DNA of 5,182 nucleotides, from NCBI GenBank assembly GCA_022361135.1, contig JAKSBM010000011.1, forward strand, positions 1 to 5,182, read 5' to 3'. Within the stretch, counting starts at the first letter, position 1. Every line of letters starts with the position of its first letter. A program made the translations under genes and the position numbers. This document shows, one piece after another, positions 1 to 5,182 of the stretch. The stretch is from Desulfobacterales bacterium. GTDB taxonomy: Bacteria > Desulfobacterota > Desulfobacteria > Desulfobacterales > Desulfobacteraceae. The notes beneath the pieces were generated by a model. That model saw only the letters and a program-made list of their open reading frames with translations. It was not told the DNA's origin and searched no databases.

Positions 1-1065
1 CGCACCATGTGCACTCTGGCGGACGCTCTGGGCAACATTGATTTTATCCTGAGCGTGGGCATGTCCAAGGATGTCAGGCCCGATATCCAGACCCAGATCA
101 CATTTATTGAAACGGTCAAGCACTTCACCAAAACCATCAATTTTTCAACCAATGACATTGCCTCCCTCCAGGAGGTCATTGATATTGCCGCCATGGTTGC
201 GGGCGGCCTGGACAAACTTCAGGAAAAGCCCTTTATTTTCAACTATTGCGAACCCATCCCGCCCATGACCCATCCGGAGGAAAGCACGGAGAAACTGATC
301 ATCAGCGCCCAAAACCGGATCCCCGTGGTGTATATGCCCTATTGCATGATGGGTGGCACAGCCCCCATGAGTTTCGGGGCCACCCTGGCCCAGTGCAATG
401 CCGAAGCCCTTGCCGGCCTTGTGATCCACCAGCTGGCGTCGCCGGGCGCCCCCTTTATTTACGGGGCCATGCCCTCGATCATGGACATGCAGTCCACCAT
501 CGGCAGTTACGGGGCCGTTGAATTCCACCTCCTGATCGCCGCTGCCTCGGAAATGGTTGATGCATACGGGTTGCCCTTTTTCGGAACAGCCGGGTGCACC
601 GATGCGAAATTCCTGGATGAACAGGCCGCCTCCGAAGCCACCATGGAGATTTTCTCCACCCTGCTGTCAAAGGCCAACCTGATCCACGATGTGGGGGTCT
701 CAGACCATTGCAATTCGGTGAATCCGGCCCTTGTGGTGCTTTGCAACGAGATCATCGAAAACCTCAAGCACTACACCCGCGGGGTGGAGGTGGAAAGTCA
801 GGACATCATCACCGAGCTGGTGGAAAACGCCGGACCGGGCGGTGCCTATCTCACCACCCCCCACACCATGAAGAATTTCAAAAACATCTTTTACCCCACC
901 ATCTTTGCCAGAAAGATGAAGAACCCGGACCACTCCGAAGCGGGGGATAAGATCAAGGCCAGAATTGATGCGATCATGGCCAATCACCAGGTACCGGCCC
1001 TGGACCAGGGTATCCTGGCCCAATTGGATGAATGGACCCAGACCCTGGAAAATAGAACACGCTAG
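1..1065 (+). CDS. MttB-family (trimethylamine methyltransferase-like) corrinoid methyltransferase, 5'-truncated by window edge
   Basis: The frame is open from base 1 (Arg-Thr precede the first Met at 7), and about 354 residues are visible. Full MttB-family proteins have roughly 470-500, so about 110-130 N-terminal residues lie off the left edge; the ATG at 7 is almost certainly internal. Family hallmarks, in order: GGTAPMSFGATLAQCNAEAL (355-414), FFGTAGCTDAKFLDEQ (577-624), LIHDVG (679-696) and AGPGGAYLTTPHTMKNF (829-879). Known family members transfer a methyl group from a methylamine or quaternary amine to the Co(I) of a cognate corrinoid protein in the cytoplasm. The classical trimethylamine enzyme carries pyrrolysine at an in-frame UAG. 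No internal in-frame UAG is present here, so this looks like a non-pyrrolysine member of the MtgB/MtpB/MtcB kind. The gene ends in TAG, at the usual C-terminus for the family. It is 35 nt upstream of a second MttB-like gene. The family call is firm; the substrate is unknown. Confidence 0.9.
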   Translation, partial: RTMCTLADALGNIDFILSVGMSKDVRPDIQTQITFIETVKHFTKTINFSTNDIASLQEVIDIAAMVAGGLDKLQEKPFIFNYCEPIPPMTHPEESTEKLIISAQNRIPVVYMPYCMMGGTAPMSFGATLAQCNAEALAGLVIHQLASPGAPFIYGAMPSIMDMQSTIGSYGAVEFHLLIAAASEMVDAYGLPFFGTAGCTDAKFLDEQAASEATMEIFSTLLSKANLIHDVGVSDHCNSVNPALVVLCNEIIENLKHYTRGVEVESQDIITELVENAGPGGAYLTTPHTMKNFKNIFYPTIFARKMKNPDHSEAGDKIKARIDAIMANHQVPALDQGILAQLDEWTQTLENRTR

Positions 1066-1082
1066 GGGGCGTTACCCCTTTT
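1064..1082 (+). other. Small intercistronic hairpin between the two MttB-like genes
   Basis: AGGGG at 1064-1068 can pair with CCCCT at 1075-1079 across a 6-nt loop, and TTTT (1079-1082) overlaps and follows the right arm. The left arm overlaps the TAG stop of the first gene. The stem is only 5 bp, so it is too weak for a convincing intrinsic terminator. It could be an mRNA-processing or partial attenuation element that tunes the ratio of the two methyltransferase-like proteins, or it could be chance. Confidence 0.25.
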
Positions 1083-1100
1083 GAAGAAAGGACTCTAACA

Positions 1101-2531
1101 ATGGAAGCGAATCTGAATAAAATCCATGACGCCGCCTTGCAAATCCTGGAAGAGGTGGGATTTCGATTCATGGATGAAAAGGCCACAAAGATATTAAGGG
1201 AACACGGGATTCAGGTGAAAGACCAGGTCGCCACCTTTACCCGGGATCAGATTTCCCAATGGGTGGAACAGGCCCCGGCCGCCTTTGACTGGCATGCGGC
1301 CAACCCCCAATACAACGTGGCCATCGGCAAGGATCACAGTGAATGTGTCTCCGGGTACGGATGCTCGTCCATCTGCGAATGGGACGGCAGCCGCCGCAAC
1401 GCCACCCTGGAGGATTACGTCACCTTTGCCAAATTGATTCACCAGAGTCCCAATTTCAAGATCAACGGCGGGATCCTTGCCCAGCCGGAGGACATTCCGG
1501 CGGATCTCAGCCAGTTGATCATGGTCTATGCCTCTGCCCTTTACACGGATAAATGCCTTTTGGGCATCCCCGGCAGTGAAGGGCAGATGCAGGACATCAT
1601 GGAGCTGATGTCCATCCGGTTCGGTGGAAAAGATGCCTTCACGGCAAATCACCATCTGCTCACCATGATCAGTACCATCAGCCCTCTCCAGGTGGATGCC
1701 ATGGCCATTGAATCCATGATGACCGCCGCTGCTTACAAACAGCCGGTGATCATTTCTCCGGCCCCGGCCGCCGGCACCACCGGCCCCATTGAGTTGGGCG
1801 CCAACCTGGCCCTGGCCACGGCCGAAGCCCTGGCCTGCATCGCCTTCTGTCAAATGGTCTGTCCGGGCATGCCCACGGTTTTCGGCCTGCAATGTTACGG
1901 GTCCGATCTGGGCAGCGGAAACATTTCCATCGGTTCCCCGGCCTATGCCCTCCAGGCCAAGTACACGGCGGCCCTGGCCCGGCATTACGGGCTGCCCAGC
2001 CGCTGCGGCGGTGCGGTGAACGATGCCAAAACCGTCTCCTGCCAGAGCGGCTATGAAAGCATGCTCTCCATCTTCACGGCCATGCAGAATCGGGTGAACC
2101 TCATTGTCCACAGCGCCGGGATTCTGGACAGCTTTGCCGCCATCTCCTACGAGAAGTTTCTCATCGACATGGAGCTGATGAACATGGCTCGCTATTACCT
2201 GGACGATGTGGCCATTCCCGAAGAATCCGTGAACATCGATTTGATTAAGCAGGTGGGCCACGGGGGAGAATTTTTAACCAGCATGGACACCATGAAAAAG
2301 TGCAGAACCCATTCCTGGAACCCGGAGGTCTCCGTGCGGAAGATCGGTGCCCAGGTGGATGCTGAAAGGAGTTTTGAGGAAAATATTCTGAAACAGAAGA
2401 ATCGGATGCTGGAACAATACTCCCTGCCGGAAATTTCCGAGGAGGTGGTCCGGGCCATGGATGCCTTCATGCTGGAACGGGGCGTGGATTCTTCGATTTT
2501 AGTTCGCGTAAAAGAGTTTGGTTATATTTGA
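1101..2531 (+). CDS. Second, divergent MttB-family (COG5598) methyltransferase-like protein, non-pyrrolysine
   Basis: This is a complete 476-aa gene of usual family length. The ATG at 1101 is preceded by AAAGGA (1087-1092) with 8 nt spacing, and the product begins with the expected N-terminal helix IHDAALQILEEVG (residues 8-20). Other family landmarks are PAAGTTGPIELGANLALATA (222-241), NDAK...CQSGYES (307-320), NLIVHSAGILDS (333-344) and GHGGEFLTSMDTMKKCR (386-402). By family it is a cytoplasmic TIM-barrel enzyme moving a methyl group from an amine substrate to a corrinoid protein. It has no in-frame UAG and so no pyrrolysine, as in glycine betaine methyltransferase MtgB. It aligns along its length with the preceding gene but is clearly diverged. 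Where gene 1 has AKFLDEQ, this protein has AKTVSCQ, with Ser in place of the Asp. The two probably differ in substrate or role. It is followed 26 nt later by the racemase-like gene. Family confidence is high; specificity is unknown. Confidence 0.92.
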   Translation: MEANLNKIHDAALQILEEVGFRFMDEKATKILREHGIQVKDQVATFTRDQISQWVEQAPAAFDWHAANPQYNVAIGKDHSECVSGYGCSSICEWDGSRRNATLEDYVTFAKLIHQSPNFKINGGILAQPEDIPADLSQLIMVYASALYTDKCLLGIPGSEGQMQDIMELMSIRFGGKDAFTANHHLLTMISTISPLQVDAMAIESMMTAAAYKQPVIISPAPAAGTTGPIELGANLALATAEALACIAFCQMVCPGMPTVFGLQCYGSDLGSGNISIGSPAYALQAKYTAALARHYGLPSRCGGAVNDAKTVSCQSGYESMLSIFTAMQNRVNLIVHSAGILDSFAAISYEKFLIDMELMNMARYYLDDVAIPEESVNIDLIKQVGHGGEFLTSMDTMKKCRTHSWNPEVSVRKIGAQVDAERSFEENILKQKNRMLEQYSLPEISEEVVRAMDAFMLERGVDSSILVRVKEFGYI

Positions 2532-2541
2532 TCCAATGATT

Positions 2542-2548
2542 GAGGAGG
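2542..2548 (+). promoter_or_regulatory. Shine-Dalgarno sequence that fixes the racemase-like gene start
   Basis: GAGGAGG lies 9 nt upstream of the ATG at 2558 and is a near-ideal ribosome binding site. An in-frame TTG at 2540 would extend the protein by six residues, but it would translate through this site and has no ribosome binding site of its own. The ATG at 2558 is therefore the start. Confidence 0.85.
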
Positions 2549-2557
2549 AAGAAAAGC

Positions 2558-3343
2558 ATGAGACAACAGCGAGATAGGGGAATTAACTACATCCGGACCC
2601 GGAAACAGCACACCTGCTACGGCATGGGGCTGGGGATCATGGTCCTGGATGATGCCTACCCGGGCTTTCCCGGGGATGTGAGAAATGCCAGTGCCTGGTC
2701 CTTCCCCATCCAATACGAAATTGCCCGGGGCGTGGACAACCACACCCTGGTCTGGGAGCAGGACAAGACCCCCTGCCGTGCCCCGATTTTACAGGCGGCC
2801 AAGAATCTGGAAAACATGGGATGCCGTGCCATTGCCGCCGAGTGTGGTTACTTCGCCTACTTCCAGAAGGATGTGGCCGGCCACGTGGATGTGCCGGTGT
2901 TCATGTCCAGCCTGCTCCAGGTTCCCTTCATTCAACAGCTCATCGGTCCCCGGAAATCCGTGGGCATCATCTGTGCCCAGAAGCGTTTCCTCACGGACAC
3001 CCACCTGGAAAATGTGGGCATTAACCTGGAGAGCAATTTTGTCATTGCCGGGGCCCAGGACGAGTACGGCTGTCCCCAGTTCGACACCCTCTGGGATCAC
3101 GAGAAACGGCCGGAAATTCCGGAATCCTATTACAACGAATCCGAAGAAGACATGGTGCGCATCGCCAGGGAATTCACAGCCAAGCATCCGGAAATCGGCG
3201 CCATCATGTTGGAATGCACCGGCATGCAGCCCTTTGGCAGAGCCGTACAGCAGGCGGTGGACCTGCCCGTGTTCAGTTGGGGAACCCTTCTGGACTACGC
3301 CTATTCCGCCGTGGCCCACCGGGACTACTACGGACACGTGTAA
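2558..3343 (+). CDS. Aspartate/glutamate racemase-superfamily protein
   Basis: The product is 261 aa and cytoplasmic, with no signal peptide or membrane segment. It resembles the Asp/Glu/hydantoin racemase superfamily, which includes arylmalonate decarboxylase and maleate isomerase. Its two similar alpha/beta halves each present a cysteine. The first motif is AECGYFAYFQ (residues 94-103, Cys96), followed by VPVFMSSLLQVP (112-123), typical of proteins annotated only as 'aspartate/glutamate racemase family'. The second is GAIMLECTGMQPFG (214-227, Cys220), matching the usual LECTN/LECT block. In characterised members the paired cysteines act as acid/base on opposite faces of a carboxylate substrate's alpha carbon. 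Here the first motif reads ECG; from memory of the family TSCG or similar is usual. The gene sits between a methyltransferase gene and the transporter gene, which suggests a role in the same catabolic route, perhaps epimerising or otherwise rearranging the substrate or demethylated product. No substrate can be assigned; true amino-acid racemase activity is only one possibility. Confidence 0.82.
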   Translation: MRQQRDRGINYIRTRKQHTCYGMGLGIMVLDDAYPGFPGDVRNASAWSFPIQYEIARGVDNHTLVWEQDKTPCRAPILQAAKNLENMGCRAIAAECGYFAYFQKDVAGHVDVPVFMSSLLQVPFIQQLIGPRKSVGIICAQKRFLTDTHLENVGINLESNFVIAGAQDEYGCPQFDTLWDHEKRPEIPESYYNESEEDMVRIAREFTAKHPEIGAIMLECTGMQPFGRAVQQAVDLPVFSWGTLLDYAYSAVAHRDYYGHV

Positions 3344-3373
3344 TATTAATTTTTTAAAGAAACAGGAGTAGAT

Positions 3374-4975
3374 ATGGATAAGCAGAATTTTTTCCAAAAG
3401 TTAAGATTGGGCCCCACCGCAGTTCCTGTTGTCATTTTTTCCATTTTGATTTTTTTGGGATTCAGTGACTCCAAATCCTTTGTGGACGTCCTCTGGGGAG
3501 TATTCAAATGGCTGATGGTGAACATTGGCTGGCTGGTGGACCTGGGCTGCCTGGGATTTGTTTTAACGCTGATTTTCATTTGTGTTCACCCCATCGGGCG
3601 AGTGAGGTTCGGCGGGCCTGACGCCCGGCCCAACTTCAACACCTGGAATTGGTGGGCCATTTCCCTGTGTGCCGGCATTGGCACCGGCATCGTATTCTGG
3701 GGGGCGGTTGAACCCCTGAAGCACACCTTTGCCCCGGCCGGGGGCATGAACATGGCCGCCGGATCCAAGGAAGCCATGATCTGGGCCATGCAGACCTCCT
3801 TCCTCCATTGGACCATCACCCCCTACGCCATCTATTGCATGGCCGCCGTGGCCATCGGTCTGGCCTATTACAACCTGGGTAAAAAATATACCGTGAGTTC
3901 CGGCCTGGTCTTTCTATCCGGGAAAAAGGAACTCAGCCCCACCACCATCGGCATTGTGGACGGGATCACCCTGTTTGCCATCACCGGCGGGGTGGCCGGT
4001 TCCCTGGGCTACGGGTTGCTTCAGATCGGCTCCGGTCTGGACTTCACCTTCAACCTCACCCCCGGACCCATGGTCTGGACCGGCATTGCCCTGTGTATCA
4101 TCACCACCTACACCATTTCCAGCGCCACGGGCCTGGACCGCGGCATCAAATGGCTCAGTGACAAAAACGCCTGGATTTTCATCGGTCTGTTGCTCTTTGT
4201 CATTGTCATGGGCCCCACGGCCTTTATTTTCAACCTGACCACCCAGTCCTTCGGTGCCTATGTGAGCAACTTCATCGAAGCCATGACCTTTACCGATCCC
4301 CTTCCCGGCGGCGACCTCTGGCCCCAGTGGTGGGACATGTACTGGTTCGTGGACTGGCTCTCCTTTGGTCCCATTGTGGGGCTCTTCCTGATCAAGCTGT
4401 GCTACGGCAGAACCCTGAGGGAGTTTGTGGTGGTGAACATGCTGCTGCCGGCTCTGTTCGGAATGATCTGGTTCGGTGCCTTCGGCGGATTTGCCCTGGA
4501 TCTCCAGATTACCCAGAACATCGACATCCTCTCTTTCATGAATGAAAACGGAACCGAGAGTCTGATGCTCAAGGTCATGGAATACCTTCCCCTGGTTGAG
4601 GTGGTTCGGCCCTTGCTGATTCTGACCATTGCCCTGTCCTTTGTCACCCTGGCCGACTCCATGACGTCCACCGTGGCCCTCATGAGCCTTAAGGACAACG
4701 ACAACAAGGAAGCCCCCCTGAGTGTGAAGCTTTTCTGGGGGCTGCTCATGGGCGGTACGGCCTTGATCTTTGTGCTCAACGGCGGGTTGGAAGGCATCAA
4801 AGTGGTCAAGACCATTGCCGGATTTCCCATCCTTTTCCTGGAAATTATGATGATGGTGGGTGTGATCCGCTACCTCTACGTCAATTCCAGAAAACTGCTT
4901 GCCGACGTTGCTCGGTCCGAAGATCGGGAAGCTGCTGAAAAAGATGATGGTGTAACCACCGAAATCGCCCAGTAA
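3374..4975 (+). CDS. BCCT-family (betaine/carnitine/choline) transporter
   Basis: The product is 533 aa, with about twelve predicted membrane segments (roughly residues 14-31, 48-71, 92-113, 137-166, 192-222, 231-250, 266-288, 322-342, 351-377, 406-437, 452-470 and 478-503). AGGAG (3364-3368) precedes the ATG by 5 nt. BCCT landmarks are AGIGTGIVFWGAVEP (100-114), HWTITPYAIY (145-154), GYGLLQIGSGL (212-222), VDWLSFGPIVGLF (326-338), YGRTLREF (344-351) and FVTLADS (423-429). BetP-type members import quaternary ammonium compounds with Na+; CaiT-type members exchange them. By alignment to BetP from memory, the cation-binding aromatic box would be Trp146, Tyr151 (Trp in BetP), Tyr154 and Trp328. 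The Gly-x-Gly-x-Gly run (101-105) is retained. N- and C-terminal tails are short (about 13 and 30 residues), unlike BetP's long osmosensory tails, which favours nutrient uptake over osmoprotection. As last gene of the cluster, it probably supplies the methyltransferase substrate. Confidence 0.95.
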   Translation: MDKQNFFQKLRLGPTAVPVVIFSILIFLGFSDSKSFVDVLWGVFKWLMVNIGWLVDLGCLGFVLTLIFICVHPIGRVRFGGPDARPNFNTWNWWAISLCAGIGTGIVFWGAVEPLKHTFAPAGGMNMAAGSKEAMIWAMQTSFLHWTITPYAIYCMAAVAIGLAYYNLGKKYTVSSGLVFLSGKKELSPTTIGIVDGITLFAITGGVAGSLGYGLLQIGSGLDFTFNLTPGPMVWTGIALCIITTYTISSATGLDRGIKWLSDKNAWIFIGLLLFVIVMGPTAFIFNLTTQSFGAYVSNFIEAMTFTDPLPGGDLWPQWWDMYWFVDWLSFGPIVGLFLIKLCYGRTLREFVVVNMLLPALFGMIWFGAFGGFALDLQITQNIDILSFMNENGTESLMLKVMEYLPLVEVVRPLLILTIALSFVTLADSMTSTVALMSLKDNDNKEAPLSVKLFWGLLMGGTALIFVLNGGLEGIKVVKTIAGFPILFLEIMMMVGVIRYLYVNSRKLLADVARSEDREAAEKDDGVTTEIAQ

Positions 4976-4998
4976 AGCGCGGGCAGATAAATGAAGCC

Positions 4999-5040
4999 AA
5001 TGGGCCGGGCATCAGCGTATACGTTGATGCCCAGCCCATT
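4999..5040 (+). terminator. Palindromic hairpin, probable operon terminator
   Basis: Two 21-nt arms (4999-5019 and 5020-5040) are complementary except for one C-A mismatch and one G-U pair. They form a long GC-rich stem-loop centred on TATA, 23 nt after the transporter stop codon. The sequence after it is ATTATTATTGTG rather than a pure T run, so termination may be imperfect. The near-symmetry means it could also work on the opposite strand or serve as a 3'-end stabiliser. Position and strength make terminator the best reading. Confidence 0.7.
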
Positions 5041-5075
5041 ATTATTGTGACATCCTAATAGCATAGAAAAGAATT

Positions 5076-5182
5076 ATGGAATCCAATCACCATCACGATC
5101 CAACGATCTGTCGGAACATCCAGGACATTGCCCGGATACTCCACGAGAATCTGGCGGGGAAGATCAACGAAGATCCCGGATA
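5076..5182 (+). CDS. Start of an unidentified gene, truncated by the right edge
   Basis: An open frame of 35 complete codons runs from the ATG at 5076 off the window. A TAG stop in the same frame at 5064-5066 makes this ATG the only standard start visible. The upstream region has an A/G-rich stretch (5065-5073) but no good Shine-Dalgarno, so initiation may be weak or the true start may differ. The visible peptide starts MESNHHHDPTICRNIQDIAR and continues hydrophilic, with a likely amphipathic helix and no membrane segment or signal peptide. Its codon choice (CTG, ATC, GCC, CGG) resembles the upstream genes. I do not recognise the family. It lies beyond the hairpin and 100 nt after the transporter gene, so it is probably a separate transcription unit. 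A regulator of the cluster is a possibility from position only. Confidence 0.5.
   Translation, partial: MESNHHHDPTICRNIQDIARILHENLAGKINEDPG

Noticed and set aside
7..9. ATG at 7 as the true start of the first gene
   Set aside because: The frame is open to the window edge, and the protein would lack the N-terminal quarter expected for the MttB family. The second paralog has that region.
1194..2261. 355-codon open frame on the minus strand opposite the second MttB-like gene
   Set aside because: Its product is rich in Gly, His, Arg and Val with no recognisable domain. It lies wholly antisense to a clear family gene and is explained by GC-biased third codon positions.
2540..2557. TTG start giving a six-residue longer racemase-like protein
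   Set aside because: It would translate through the GAGGAGG ribosome binding site; the ATG at 2558 is ideally spaced from that site.
2685..3371. 228-codon plus-strand frame overlapping the racemase-like gene
   Set aside because: It is Pro/Ser/Arg/Trp-rich, a typical frame-shifted shadow, and has no credible start. The other frame has clear homology motifs and a strong Shine-Dalgarno.
3344..3373. AT-rich gap before the transporter gene as a separate promoter
   Set aside because: No convincing -35/-10 pair is visible in 30 nt. It holds the ribosome binding site, and the spacing suits co-transcription.
2789..3397. 202-codon minus-strand frame opposite the racemase-like gene
   Set aside because: It is antisense to a well-supported gene with no family motif or ribosome binding site evident.
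4876..5064. 62-codon minus-strand frame spanning the transporter end and the hairpin
   Set aside because: It overlaps the transporter C-terminus and the terminator palindrome and has no recognisable features.

Overview
The window holds one tightly packed, same-strand gene cluster. It encodes two MttB-superfamily (trimethylamine methyltransferase-like, COG5598) proteins, an Asp/Glu racemase-superfamily protein and a BCCT-family betaine/carnitine/choline-type transporter. A palindromic terminator-like hairpin follows, and then the first 35 codons of another gene. The moderately GC-rich coding sequence and the combination of non-pyrrolysine MttB proteins with a BCCT carrier suggest an anaerobe that demethylates quaternary amines. 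A sulfate-reducing Desulfobacterota member (Desulfobacteraceae-like) is the best guess. That placement comes from gene content and style, because no marker gene is present.

Layout: 1-1065 is the C-terminal ~75% of the first MttB-like protein, cut by the left edge. 1101-2531 is a complete second, divergent MttB-like protein (476 aa). 2558-3343 is a 261-aa racemase-superfamily protein with two candidate catalytic cysteines. 3374-4975 is a 533-aa BCCT transporter. 4999-5040 is a 42-nt near-perfect palindrome that probably ends the operon. 5076 onward is the start of an unidentified gene cut by the right edge. Gaps between the first four genes are 35, 26 and 30 nt, and each complete gene among them has a Shine-Dalgarno sequence, so they are very likely co-transcribed.

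Working model (inference): the BCCT carrier imports a quaternary or otherwise N-methylated ammonium compound. One or both MttB-like enzymes pass a methyl group from it to a corrinoid protein, which feeds one-carbon metabolism. The racemase-like protein may act on the stereochemistry or carboxyl-bearing carbon of the substrate or of the demethylated product. The visible cluster contains no corrinoid protein, no MtrH/MtgA-type second methyltransferase and no corrinoid-activating RamA. These would have to lie outside the window. The substrate cannot be determined from the sequence: glycine betaine, carnitine, proline betaine and others remain possible. The most interesting points are the racemase-like member, the pairing of two divergent MttB paralogs, and substitutions at the transporter's predicted substrate and sodium sites.
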